A stretch of 64,000 bases of DNA from Gammaproteobacteria bacterium (GTDB lineage: Bacteria > Pseudomonadota > Gammaproteobacteria > Xanthomonadales > Marinicellaceae): NCBI GenBank assembly GCA_041395445.1, contig JAWLAO010000005.1, positions 124,001 to 188,000 on the forward strand, in the 5' to 3' direction. The translations under genes were made by a program, and so were the position numbers. The notes below the pieces were generated by a model, which saw only the letters and a program-made list of their open reading frames with translations, was not told the origin of the DNA and made no database searches. This document shows positions 1-9,868 of this stretch, piece after piece; the stretch's first letter is position 1; each line of letters opens with the position of its first letter.

Positions 1-1381
1 TTTCTGCAATTTTGATAATTTTGTCATTTAAAAGCAATGCCTGATTAATCACTCCCGGTAATGTACGAAGTTGTTTGGCAAGATTACATCTTAAGTCAGA
101 ATCTATACCATTAATCTCTGCAAACTTAAGTGTTAAAAGAGCCAAAACAGACATTTGTGTTGTTAATGCTTTGGTCGACGCCACACCAATTTCAGGTCCG
201 GCACGTGTCATTAAGCAATAATCACTTTCTCTGTCCAATGTTGAGTTTTGCACATTGCAGATAGCTAAAGTTGCCAGATAATTGTTTTGTTTTTTTGCAA
301 ATCTTAAAGCAGCGAGTGAATCCGCAGTTTCACCGGATTGCGAAATTGTTAAAAATAAACTGTTTTTTGGAATAACAGGGTTTCTGTAACGATATTCGCT
401 GGCAATTTCCACTTGGGTAGGGATTCGAGCGATCGATTCCAGCCAATATTTGGCAATTAAGCCGGCATGATAAGATGTTCCACAAGCAATGATATGAATT
501 TGCTCGACGTCATTCAATATTTTTTCCAGTGAATCTTCAATGAAATCATCACAAACCGCACCATCATACAAACGGTCTTGTAATGTATTGGCAACAGCAG
601 TTGGTTGTTCATGGATTTCTTTGAGCATATAGTGTTCAAAACCATCTTTGCTCAACGCTTCAGCGGATAACTCTACTGTTTTTAATTCTCGTTCTGTTGG
701 TTTATCATTTTCATCGTATATTTGGCACCGATCCGGTGTGATTTCGACAATATCTCCTTCTTCAAGATAGTGAAATTGTTTGGTTTCATTGATTAAGGCC
801 TGAACATCTGAGGCAATGAAATTTTCACCTTGACCCAATCCGACGATGAGGGGACTGCCTTTTCTGGCACCGATAATTGTTTCCGGTTCAGCACTATTTG
901 TGATTGCGACCGCATACGCACCGTCCAGTTGTCGAATGGCTTTATGGCAGGCTTTTACGAATCCAAATTCCTTTTGGTAATAATGAATCAAATGCACTAA
1001 TGTTTCGGTGTCGGTATCTGATTTAAACTGATAACCTTGTTCTTGGAGCATTTTCTTTAATGGTAAATAGTTTTCAATTATTCCATTGTGAACAACTGCA
1101 ATTGTCTGCTCGGAATCATGCGGGTGAGCGTTATTGTTTGTTGGTTCACCGTGAGTTGCCCAACGGGTGTGTCCGATACCGGAATTTCCTGATACCGGAT
1201 GTTCTTGTAATTCAACGATCAGATTATTGAGTTTGCCTGCTTTTTTACGAATTTCCAGTTCGGAATCAGTATTTATTGCAATCCCGGCTGAGTCATATCC
1301 TCTGTACTCAAGAGTTTTTAATCCGGTTAAAATAATGTCAACAATATTTCGTCTGGCTGATGCCGCAACAATTCCACACAT
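1..1381 (-). CDS. glmS: Glutamine--fructose-6-phosphate aminotransferase (isomerizing), 3' end cut by window
   Basis: Cytoplasmic enzyme that makes glucosamine-6-phosphate from fructose-6-phosphate and glutamine, the first committed step to UDP-GlcNAc for peptidoglycan and LPS. The minus-strand reading starts at 1381 with MCGIVAAS, so Cys2 becomes the N-terminal nucleophile of the class II glutaminase domain. The GHTRWATHG and HNGIIENY motifs follow, then the first SIS domain (ACGTSYHAG and TISQSGETADS). About 460 of roughly 610 residues are inside the window, so the second SIS domain and stop lie beyond base 1. No frameshift is visible. It is divergent from the C25 peptidase gene, with 314 bases between them. 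Identification is essentially certain from the N-terminus and SIS motifs. Confidence 0.96.
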   Translation of the reverse strand, partial: MCGIVAASARRNIVDIILTGLKTLEYRGYDSAGIAINTDSELEIRKKAGKLNNLIVELQEHPVSGNSGIGHTRWATHGEPTNNNAHPHDSEQTIAVVHNGIIENYLPLKKMLQEQGYQFKSDTDTETLVHLIHYYQKEFGFVKACHKAIRQLDGAYAVAITNSAEPETIIGARKGSPLIVGLGQGENFIASDVQALINETKQFHYLEEGDIVEITPDRCQIYDENDKPTERELKTVELSAEALSKDGFEHYMLKEIHEQPTAVANTLQDRLYDGAVCDDFIEDSLEKILNDVEQIHIIACGTSYHAGLIAKYWLESIARIPTQVEIASEYRYRNPVIPKNSLFLTISQSGETADSLAALRFAKKQNNYLATLAICNVQNSTLDRESDYCLMTRAGPEIGVASTKALTTQMSVLALLTLKFAEINGIDSDLRCNLAKQLRTLPGVINQALLLNDKIIKIAE

Positions 1382-1695
1382 GAATAGTTCTAAATCTTAA
1401 TTTATCAAGGCAAGCATAATAATTGAAAATAGATAAAATGTCACTTTGTTTTAGGGATGTAATTCAGTATTTAAAAGTGGTAAAAAGTGTTAAGTTTCCT
1501 TAGTTTTGAAACGGTTATCGGTGAAATTATAAAAAAAACATTAATAACTTGTACTGTGAGGCTGGAATAATTGCAAATGAGAATGATTTTGATGTAAGAT
1601 TTCTGCATAAGTGCGATTTTTTCATGCAGTAGTTGTTTTGCATGGGGATTCTGTAATAAAAAAATTGGATAGGTAAAATAATTTTTTCAAATAAA
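1382..1695. other. Intergenic region between divergent glmS and C25 peptidase gene
   Basis: 314 bases with no supported gene. It is AT-rich and must hold the promoters of two divergent genes. The only specific signal I see is a Fur-like box at 1573-1591, listed separately. A short reverse-strand open frame overlapping the start of the peptidase gene looks like a shadow. Confidence 0.6.
1573..1591. promoter_or_regulatory. Candidate Fur box upstream of the C25 peptidase gene
   Basis: The 19 bases GCAAATGAGAATGATTTTG match the classical Fur consensus (GATAATGATAATCATTATC) at 13 of 19 positions by eye. They lie about 105 bases before the peptidase start and 190 before glmS. In AT-rich DNA such a match can arise by chance, so this is only a candidate. 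Confidence 0.3.
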
Positions 1696-4600
1696 ATGGT
1701 AAAATCAAAACTACTTTTTGGGGCTCTGGTAGTTGGATTGTCTTCAAACTGTTACGCGTTGCTAACTGATTCTCCACCAGACCCGACCTGGTCAAATATT
1801 GATAATGGGGGAAGTCCTCTATGGATTCCATATACTTTTGCTGGAAGCGCAGCAAGAGATCCAGAAGGTGGGAGTTCTAATGATTTAACATATGGATCGG
1901 CTAGTTTTTCAGCAGATAGTGATATTTCATCCGGCTGGACTAGTGGAGATACTTTGGCTTTTTGTAATCCCGTTGATGCTGTACCTGGTTCATTGGCGGG
2001 TCAATGTGGTGATAAACCATCGTCATATTATTACTATTGGAATAACTCAACTTCAGGATACGAAGCTGATGATATTCTTTATATGCGTATGAGGGTAAAT
2101 GCTGATCCGAGGTTTTCAAATGACTATGGTTTTAATAACTCTCACTGGATTTTTTGATTGATACAGATAGTGATGGTTTCAAGGAAGTTTGGCTTGATCT
2201 CAATGGGAATGCATTATCTGGAGCTGGATCACCGAGTGCTTTAAGAATTTTGTATGAGAACAATGCTTCTCATACTACGACTAACGATAATGGAGCTGGA
2301 AACTCAGGAGATATTTGTGACTTAGGGAATCAATCAAATTCAACTACTGACGGTTCAGGAACGGTTGTAAATCAATTTACAGCTTGCTCAGCAGCTGGAT
2401 TTAGTGCAGCTTCAGGAGGCTCTGATTATTGCAATGATGGAACTGATGAATACTCACATTCGAGAGTAGTATTTGTGGGAGATACTGTTATTAATGGTGG
2501 TGATGGAACTGGTGAATATTTTATAGATATTCAGGTTCCAGTTTCAGCAATTACTGATAATACTGGTTGTTATACTAAGCCTAAAAAATATACTTCTACG
2601 GAAATATTGTCACAAGGCACTCCAATTGTCTTAGATCCTACAGTTATTAGTTTTTGGTATTCAACTAGTGACTCTGAAACAAATCCTCTCCAAAAAGATT
2701 ATATTGGTAATGGTTTTGGTGATGAGGTTCCAACTCCGATTACATTAAAATCATTTGAAGCGACTCAATTGGGAAATAATGTGAAGTTTTCCTGGCAAAC
2801 ATTAACTGAAGTTAGCAATGCCGGTTTTAATATATATGCGAAAACTGAGTTCGGTTTGGAAAAAGTGAATTCAGAATTGATTTACTCAAAAGCAGTTAGT
2901 TCAATGGATGTGATTAACTATGAATTTATTGCTCCTTCGAGTGTTGGTGATTCGTTTGTCATTGAAGAGGTATCTATAGAAGGTAAATCTCAAAAGTTTG
3001 GAACTTATGAGTTGAACAAAACCTATGGAAATAAAGGTGAACTGACTCAGATAAACTGGCAACACATTCAGCAAGAGCATAAAATTCAACAGACTGTAAC
3101 AGAAGGCAGAAATGCTTCTCGTGTCAGTGACACTTTAAACTCATTCAATTTTTCTGATGGACAAATAATCGCGAATGTTGAAGTGACAGAGTCCGGCATT
3201 CAAAAAATTAGTGATACGGACTTATTGAATTTAGGCATTGATCTGGCTGGGCTTGATAAAACCAGATTATCAATTTCAGATAATTATAGCAAGCCATTGG
3301 CTTTGGTTGTCGAATCTCCGAATGAAATGAATGCCGATGTTCTGTTCTCAGCAGATTTCGATCCTGACTTGTTTGAAAGAGGTGACTCTATTCTTTTTGT
3401 TGCTAATATTGAAGAAACTTTATATTCCAATACCGGACATTATCAGTTAAGTATCGGTGAGACTAAACTGGCATTAAAAGATAATTCGAGCATTGGTAAT
3501 GAATTTCCTGAATACTACATGGCTGACGCTATTGCTGATGAGAATTTGTTGTACTCAGTATCTGCGACAACAGGAGATCCTTGGTATAAAGCTCGTTTAT
3601 TAACATCTGAGAATAATTCGAATAGCTGGAACTTTAATATCTCGATTGATAATTTGTATGCAGGCTCGGTTGATTCTACCCTGAATTTGAATGCTTGGGG
3701 TGGTACAATGTATGCCAATAACCCTGATCATCATTTAATGATGGAGTTAAACGGTAATTCATTGTTAGATGTTCGTTTTGATGGTTTACAGGTCTTAGAT
3801 GAAAATTCTGAGATAAATTCAACTCATTTATTTAATGGTGATAATACCGTTAGAATCACCCTTCCGGGTGATAATGGAGTCAGATATGACTTGGTTAATC
3901 TTGAGTCTTTGAAGCTGTCTTACCCAAGAAATTTCGTTGCAGTAAATGATAATCTGAGGTTTACTTCTCAGGGTAGTGAACAATATCAAATTCAAGGTTT
4001 TGATAATGACCAAATTTATGCATTCAGAAGCACTGAAGATAAGTTATTCCGTTTAAGAGCTGTTGTTGAACCAAGTTTGACTACCGGCTATAACGTGAAA
4101 GTTCCGGGTGATTTTAACTCCTCTGTATATTATGTTGCCTCTGAAAGCGCAGTCAACAGACCACTGTTATCACTGCATATCGCTAATGAATTGCCTACAG
4201 TCGATAATGATTTATTGGTGATTTACCATGCGGACTTCTATGATGGAATTCAACCATTGGTTCAAGCAAGAACGCAACAAGGATTAAGTGTTGTACAAGT
4301 TGATGTTCAGGATATTTATGATAACTTAAGTATGGGAGCGATGGATGCTTATGCAATAAAAGCATTTATTGAAAACCAAATTACTCAATTTGGTACAAAA
4401 TATGTATTATTAGTTGGTGGAGATACTTATGATTATAAAAACTACAGTGGCAATAATCCTGTAAGCTTTATTCCATCAATTTATCAACATACTTCTGATA
4501 TTATCAGACATGTGCCATTGGATTCACAATTTGCGGACACTAACGGCGACAGAGTTCCGGACGCGGCAATTGGTCGATTGCCGGTTCGTACAGTTTCTGA

Positions 4601-5225
4601 ATTAGATATTGTTGTTAATAAGATTCTGAACTTCCCATCGGTTAATGTAGCCAATGATTTGGTATTGGCCGCGGATAAAGGTTTTATTGCAGTTTCCGAT
4701 CAGTTTGTCAATGACGTTTCAGGGACTTGGGATGCAGAGACAATTTATCTGGATCAATTATCAATTGAAGATGCTCAGTCGAGTTTAATTAGCAGTATTA
4801 ATGAAGGCAAAAAACTGGTGAGTTATTTTGGACACTCCGGTTCATCAGCATGGAGTTTCTCAGGTTTGCTTGACAGCAATGATGTTTCGTCATTAGCAAA
4901 TGTTGGCAAACCATCGACAGTTATGCAATGGGGATGTTGGAATAACTATTACGTTCATCCAAGTTATAACACAATGTCTCATTCATTCCTGTCGACAGAA
5001 GACGTGGGTGCTGCGGCTGTTTTAGGTTCCGTAACTTTAACTTACTCGAACACTCAGAAAGAATTGATGAAACATCTGTCAGGTTATGTTGCTAAGCCAA
5101 ATATGTTGATTGGTGATGTTATGCAAAGAGCAAAACAAGCCGTAAATGACAGCAGACCTGAGTTTACTGATGTGATTGTGGGTTGGATATTGCTTGGCGA
5201 TCCAACAATGCCTTTCAATCAATAA
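1696..5225 (+). CDS. Secreted gingipain-like cysteine peptidase (family C25), reading frame broken once
   Basis: Large exported protein with a signal peptide (MVKSKLLFGALVVGLSSNCYA) and a C-terminal C25 peptidase domain. The frame from 1696 stops at 2157 and continues in another frame from about 2154. One added T in the T6 run at 2150-2155 joins them without losing a residue (HWIF-LIDTDSDGF), giving about 1176 aa. The middle carries a segment of the TPITLKSFEATQLGNNVKFSW type seen in surface proteins. The C-terminal third has YFGHSG (catalytic His codon 4833-4835) and QWGCWNN (nucleophile Cys codon 4935-4937), ending in the family-typical LLGDPTMPF. By analogy with gingipains it is probably a secreted endopeptidase. 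The break could be sequencing error, real mutation or slippage. No strong Shine-Dalgarno is seen. Confidence 0.8.
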
Positions 5226-5251
5226 GAAAATCTAGATTTTATTTAGATATC

Positions 5252-5279
5252 AAAAAAGCCGCAATTAAGCGGCTTTTTT
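5252..5279. terminator. Bidirectional intrinsic terminator between C25 peptidase and etfA
   Basis: A-run, GCCGC, 6-base loop, GCGGC, T-run: 11-bp stem AAAAAAGCCGC/GCGGCTTTTTT. It sits 26 bases after the peptidase stop and 25 before the etfA stop, between convergent genes, and has a U-tract on both strands. Confidence 0.85.
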
Positions 5280-5303
5280 GATGCTTTCGAATTAATAAAA
5301 GTC

Positions 5304-6236
5304 TTACAATTTTTCAGTTAACTCAGGAATAATCGTAAATAAATCACCAACCAAGCCAATATCAGCCACTTCAAAAATAGGAGCGTCAGCATCTTTGTTA
5401 ATTGCAACGATTGTTCCGGCATCTTTGATTCCGGTTAAATGCTGAATAGCGCCGCTAATACCGAATGCCATATAAAGATCTGGTGAAATAATCTTACCCG
5501 TTTGACCAACCTGCATATCATTAGGAACATAACCGGCATCGACTGCGGCTCTGGAAGCACCTGTTGCTGCGTTCATTTTATCAGCCAAAGCATAGACGAT
5601 TTCAAAGTTTTCTTTACTTCCGACACCTCGACCACCGGAAATAACCTTCGTAGCTGTTTGCAAATCAGGTCTTTCGCTATTTCCAGATTGAAGAGATACA
5701 TAAGAAGAGTCCGGCTGCGATTGTATATTAGTATGGGTCTCAATCGAAGCAGAACCACTGGTCATATCAACGGCTTTGAATGACGCTGCGCGAATAGTTG
5801 CAACAATTTGATTGTGTTCTGATTTGACGGTAATCACAGCATTACCGGCATAGATTGGACGCTTAAATGTTTTAGCATCAATCACTTCCATAATATCACT
5901 GATTTGATTCTGACCGAGTAGTGCGGCCACACAAGGCATTACATCTTTTCCATGTGTTGTCGATGGTCCGAATATATGTGTGTAATCCTTTGCAAGTTCA
6001 GCAATTTTAGCAGAAATGCCTGTCGCCAATTTCCAGTTTTGATTTTCTGTTTGAACTGCATGAACGCAATTCACCCCTGAAATTTTGGTAGCTTCATTTG
6101 AAATTCCAGAAATATCATCAGCAAAAACAACTAAATCAATACTGCCTGAAATTTGTTCAGCCGCAGCAACTGCTTTAGCTGTAGCTTGATTAATGGTTTT
6201 TCCATCGTGTTGTGCAAGAATAAGTATTTTGTTCAT
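5304..6236 (-). CDS. etfA: Electron transfer flavoprotein alpha subunit
   Basis: FAD-binding large subunit of the soluble ETF heterodimer, which takes electrons from acyl-CoA and other dehydrogenases and passes them to ETF-ubiquinone oxidoreductase. The 310 aa length is normal. The N-terminal domain starts MNKILILAQHDG. The C-terminal FAD domain has SGGRGVG, then GQTGKIISPDLYMAFGISGA and AINKDADAPIF, all typical of ETF-alpha. Its ATG overlaps the etfB stop codon by one base (TAATG), so the two are translationally coupled. No dehydrogenase partner gene is adjacent; the thiolase at 35 kb hints at beta-oxidation elsewhere. Confidence 0.96.
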   Translation of the reverse strand: MNKILILAQHDGKTINQATAKAVAAAEQISGSIDLVVFADDISGISNEATKISGVNCVHAVQTENQNWKLATGISAKIAELAKDYTHIFGPSTTHGKDVMPCVAALLGQNQISDIMEVIDAKTFKRPIYAGNAVITVKSEHNQIVATIRAASFKAVDMTSGSASIETHTNIQSQPDSSYVSLQSGNSERPDLQTATKVISGGRGVGSKENFEIVYALADKMNAATGASRAAVDAGYVPNDMQVGQTGKIISPDLYMAFGISGAIQHLTGIKDAGTIVAINKDADAPIFEVADIGLVGDLFTIIPELTEKL

Positions 6237-6985
6237 TATGCCAGCCCCTTTTCTTTTAGTAATGCAACCAGTTCATCGACTGATTCAACCATAATTCCTT
6301 TGCTTCTGGGTTGAGGACTCTCAAATTTTTCGATTGTGATTTCTTTATCTGAGAAATCTCCCAAAGTGTCCGCAAGATTCAATGTGTCCAATGGTTTTTT
6401 CTTTGCTTTCATAATGTCAGGGAGTTTAACAAAGCGAGGTTCATTTAATCTTAAATCGGTTGAAATGACTGCCGGAAGTTTGATTTCAATGGTTTCTAAG
6501 CCTTCATCAACTTCTCTGGTAGCAAGAGCTTTTTCACCATTAATTTCCAGTTTGGAAACAAATGTCGCCTGAGGTCTTTTCCATAAAGTTGCTAGCATTT
6601 GTGGAGTTTGATTGTTATCGTCATCAATAGCTTGTTTGCCCATAATAACTAAACCGGGTTGTTCAGATTGAACGACATTTAACAAACTGGTTGCTGCTTT
6701 TAAAGACTGGATTTCACCATCTGATTCGATTAGGATGGCACGGTCAGCGCCCATTGCTAATGCAGTTCTCAATTGTTGCTGAGCTTGAGAATCTCCAATG
6801 GTCACAACGACAACCTCATCTGCTTTGCCTGCTTCCTTTATTCTTAAGGCTTCTTCAATTGCTATTTCATCAAATGGGTTAATACTCATCTTAACACCAT
6901 CTGTAGCAACTCCTGAACCATCAGGTTTGACTTGTACACGTACGTTGTAATCAACAACACGTTTAATCGCTACTAAAATCTTCAT
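6236..6985 (-). CDS. etfB: Electron transfer flavoprotein beta subunit
   Basis: Small ETF subunit, which carries AMP and the partner-recognition loop. The 249 aa length is normal. The N-terminus MKILVAIKRVVDYNVRVQV and the ALAMGADRAILI and GKQAIDDDNNQ segments are family-typical. It is the first gene of etfB-etfA, divergent from the FHA-domain gene across a 220-base gap. The promoter presumably lies in 6986-7080; an AT-rich TATATAAA-like stretch is visible on the minus strand near 7014-7020 but I cannot define boxes with confidence. Confidence 0.96.
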   Translation of the reverse strand: MKILVAIKRVVDYNVRVQVKPDGSGVATDGVKMSINPFDEIAIEEALRIKEAGKADEVVVVTIGDSQAQQQLRTALAMGADRAILIESDGEIQSLKAATSLLNVVQSEQPGLVIMGKQAIDDDNNQTPQMLATLWKRPQATFVSKLEINGEKALATREVDEGLETIEIKLPAVISTDLRLNEPRFVKLPDIMKAKKKPLDTLNLADTLGDFSDKEITIEKFESPQPRSKGIMVESVDELVALLKEKGLA

Positions 6986-7164
6986 AAACTATTTCTCGAA
7001 ATATTAGGATTTTTATATAAATCGGATACTGAGTGAATCCGGGTGAAATGATAAAAATCACCGATAATTCAGCCAGTATGTTTGAAGCGTGGCATTATAT
7101 CATTTAGAGCGAGTAATGGCACTAAATATAATAATTTAGCTTTAAGTCCGAGAGCTTATTTTGA

Positions 7165-7170
7165 TATAAT
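7165..7170 (+). promoter_or_regulatory. Candidate -10 box for the FHA gene
   Basis: A perfect TATAAT lies 34 bases before the ATG at 7205, while the upstream region has only a weak -35 match. If real, transcription starts after the upstream TTG at 7082, which favours the 7205 start. Confidence 0.4.
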
Positions 7171-7204
7171 TATGCCAAATGAATTAAATATTCGGGACAG
7201 AGTT

Positions 7205-8008
7205 ATGAAATTGGTATTTCCTCATAAAGAACATAAAGATTTTGAGTTAATTGGGAGAGAATTTACTATCGGTAGTTCAGAAGATGCTGATATACAGGTA
7301 GATGCGGTGGGTGTGAGTCCGATTCATGCCAGAATAGTGAATGACGATGGAGTTTTTTCAGTAAATGTTGATAATCCTGCTTGCATGGTATCGGTCAATG
7401 GAAAGTTGGTTAAAGATACTAAAGAAGTCAGGGAAGGTGACTTAATGATTGTGGCGCAGGTTCATTGTCGTTTGGAAGCACAACAAAAACAGACTGAGGA
7501 CGATAACCGCACCCGAATTAGAATGGCGCTACCTAAATTCGTAATCAGAGGTGTTTCCGGCGTTTATTTTGGGAAAACATTTCCTTTGCGTGGGAAAACA
7601 AGCATAGGTAGACACTCTGATAATGATATCTTTGTCAATGTTGACGGAATTTCCAGAAAACATGCGGTTATTTCTGTAACTGCTAATGGTTTGGAAATTG
7701 AAGACTTAGGTTCATCAAATGGCACGTATGTAAATGGCGAAAAAGTGACAAAAGCTGAAATCAAAGTCGGTGATGAAATCAAATTGGATAATATCCGGTT
7801 TTTAATCCAATCACCGGAGATGAAAGCACCGGAAGCTCCTCAAAAACAATCAGCAAAACCTTCATTAAACAGAGGTAATGTTTCAGTGAACCAAGAGGGT
7901 ACAACAAAATCCAATGCAGGAAAATGGATAATCACAATTTTTGTATTACTTGGTGCAGCAGCCGGAGCAGCATGGTATTTAGGCTATCTCGATAAATTTT
8001 TAGCATAA
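7205..8008 (+). CDS. Tandem FHA-domain protein with C-terminal membrane anchor
   Basis: Predicted phosphothreonine-recognition protein of 267 aa. The frame is open from a TTG at 7082, but the first FHA strand begins with MKLVFPHKEHKDFELIG, so 7205 is preferred; an ATG at 7172 is also possible. FHA1 (about residues 1-90) has IGSSEDADIQV and SPIHARI but lacks the full Asn-Gly signature. FHA2 (about 112-205) is canonical, with IGRHSDNDI, SRKHAVI, LGSSNGTYVNG and GDEIKL. A linker rich in Pro, Lys and Gln leads to one membrane helix near the end (WIITIFVLLGAAAGAAWYLG), so the FHA domains probably face the cytoplasm. No kinase or phosphatase is adjacent. FHA proteins often act in Ser/Thr kinase signalling or secretion; no specific role is visible here. 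Confidence 0.85.
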   Translation: MKLVFPHKEHKDFELIGREFTIGSSEDADIQVDAVGVSPIHARIVNDDGVFSVNVDNPACMVSVNGKLVKDTKEVREGDLMIVAQVHCRLEAQQKQTEDDNRTRIRMALPKFVIRGVSGVYFGKTFPLRGKTSIGRHSDNDIFVNVDGISRKHAVISVTANGLEIEDLGSSNGTYVNGEKVTKAEIKVGDEIKLDNIRFLIQSPEMKAPEAPQKQSAKPSLNRGNVSVNQEGTTKSNAGKWIITIFVLLGAAAGAAWYLGYLDKFLA

Positions 8009-8092
8009 AAAAACAGAAAATTAATTCAATGGATTGAGAAGAATAACAAAGCTAAACTGTAAAAAATACATAAACAATTGATAGAAAAGTGA

Positions 8093-9868
8093 ATGAAAGA
8101 AACCAATGTCAAAGACGTTAACTACTTTCACAAAGTAGTTGATTGTCAATATGCATGTCCGGCACATACTCCTGTCCCGGAGTATATCCGCCTCATAAGT
8201 GCAAGAAGATTTGATGATGCTTACATGATTAACTGGGAATCAAATGTTTTCCCGGGAATTCTTGGCAGAGTTTGTGATCGACCTTGTGAACCGGCATGCC
8301 GAAGGGGAAGAGTTGAAAAAGAAGCTGTTGCAATTTGTCGTCTGAAGAGAGTTGCAGCAGATTATAAGCAAGATATTCAATCACGTTTACCTGAAATTCC
8401 TCAAAATAAAAATGGCAAGAAAATTGCTTTGATTGGTGGCGGTCCTGCATCTTTAACTGTAGCCAGAGATTTAATGCCTCTTGGATATGATATTGATTTG
8501 TATGATGAACAACATAAAGCCGGTGGTTTTATGCGAAGTCAGATTCCTTCGTTCAGACTTCCAGAGCAAGTATTAGATGAAGAGTTGGGATATGTACTCG
8601 ATATGGGTGTAATGACTCACTTTAATCATCGTGTTGATAGCATGAAAGAGATGCTAGCCAAAGATTATGATGCAATTTTCGTTGGTACCGGTGCTCCTCG
8701 TGGCAGAGACTTGCCAAAATTGGAGGGCAGGGCGGAAGCAGATGCTAATATTCATATCGGTATAGACTGGTTGGCAAACGTCTCATTTCAACACACAACC
8801 TCAATCGGCAAGAAAGTCTTGGTGCTCGGTGGAGGAAATACAGCGATGGATTGTTGTCGAACGGCATTGAGATTGGGCGGTGAAGATGTACGGATAGTGG
8901 TTCGTAGTCCGAAAGCAGATATGAAAGCCTCTCCCTGGGAAATCGAAGATGCTGAAAAAGAAGGAGTGCCAATGTATGAAAACCATACTCCTAAAGCATT
9001 TGTTTGTGAAAATGGGAAACTGGTTGGAATGCTGTTTGAGTTGGTTAAAGCAGTTTATGATGAAACTGGTAAACGCTCATTAGTACCAACCGGCGAAGAT
9101 GACGTTTTTATGGAATGTGACGATGTGTTAATGGCTTTGGGTCAGCTCAATGCATTTCCATGGATTGAACGTGATTTGGGCATTGAATTCAATGATTGGG
9201 ATATGCCGGAAGTTGATAAAACGACCTTTCAAACCAGCCTGTCTAATATTTTTGTCGGTGGTGATGCGGCCTGGGGACCTGAAAATATCATTACCGCAGT
9301 AGCACACGGACACCAGGCGGCAATTTCTATTGATAAGTATTGCAATCAGTTGGATACCAGAACCAGACCTGAACCCGGTACAACTTTAATCAGTCAAAAA
9401 ATGGGATTTCATGACTGGCTTTATAATGCTTCAATTGCAGATGATTTGCGTTATGTAGTTGAGCATGTCGATAAAGATAAAGCTCTATCCAGTTTAAAAA
9501 TTGAAGTGGAAAAAGGCTTTACTTTAGAACAAGGCTTGAAAGAGACTCAAAGATGTTTGAATTGTGATGTACAAACGGTTTTTGAAGAAGACCGATGTAT
9601 CGAGTGTGACTCCTGTGAGGATATTTGCCCGACTAGTTGTATCAACTTCATAGAGAATGATGACGAACCGCAACTGAGAGAAAAGCTAAAAATTCCGGCT
9701 AGAAATCTTGAGCAGGATTTGATGGTTTCTGCTGAACTCAAGACAGGACGAGTGATGGTAAAAGACGAAAATGTCTGTTTACATTGTGGATTATGCGCCG
9801 AAAGATGCCCGACCGGAGCATGGGATATGCGTAAATTTTTATACAAAGAAGCAAAGGCAGGTGGTTAA
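8093..9868 (+). CDS. GltD-like FAD/NAD(P) oxidoreductase with C-terminal 2[4Fe-4S] ferredoxin domain
   Basis: Probable electron-transfer subunit linking NAD(P)H to the 2-oxoacid oxidoreductase encoded next to it. The N-terminal GltD-type Fe-S segment has CQYACPAHTPVPEY and CDRPCEPACRRG. An FAD-binding fold follows (ALIGGGPASLTVARDL, about residue 110), then a second dinucleotide fold (VLVLGGGNTAMDCCRTALR, about 240). Near the C-terminus are two ferredoxin motifs, CIECDSCEDICP and CLHCGLCAERCP, enough for two [4Fe-4S] clusters. At 591 aa it is longer than glutamate synthase small subunit (about 470), the difference being the ferredoxin part. No large glutamate synthase subunit is nearby. Its stop directly abuts the korA ATG, so one operon is clear. 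Direction of electron flow is inference. Confidence 0.88.
   Translation: MKETNVKDVNYFHKVVDCQYACPAHTPVPEYIRLISARRFDDAYMINWESNVFPGILGRVCDRPCEPACRRGRVEKEAVAICRLKRVAADYKQDIQSRLPEIPQNKNGKKIALIGGGPASLTVARDLMPLGYDIDLYDEQHKAGGFMRSQIPSFRLPEQVLDEELGYVLDMGVMTHFNHRVDSMKEMLAKDYDAIFVGTGAPRGRDLPKLEGRAEADANIHIGIDWLANVSFQHTTSIGKKVLVLGGGNTAMDCCRTALRLGGEDVRIVVRSPKADMKASPWEIEDAEKEGVPMYENHTPKAFVCENGKLVGMLFELVKAVYDETGKRSLVPTGEDDVFMECDDVLMALGQLNAFPWIERDLGIEFNDWDMPEVDKTTFQTSLSNIFVGGDAAWGPENIITAVAHGHQAAISIDKYCNQLDTRTRPEPGTTLISQKMGFHDWLYNASIADDLRYVVEHVDKDKALSSLKIEVEKGFTLEQGLKETQRCLNCDVQTVFEEDRCIECDSCEDICPTSCINFIENDDEPQLREKLKIPARNLEQDLMVSAELKTGRVMVKDENVCLHCGLCAERCPTGAWDMRKFLYKEAKAGG

Noticed and set aside
5502..5783. 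Plus-strand open frame over etfA
   Set aside because: Fully inside a strongly conserved gene in another frame, with no homology-like motif or ribosome-binding site.
7082..7204. TTG-initiated extension of the FHA protein
   Set aside because: The added residues show no FHA similarity and a TATAAT box lies inside the extension; 7205 fits the fold start better.
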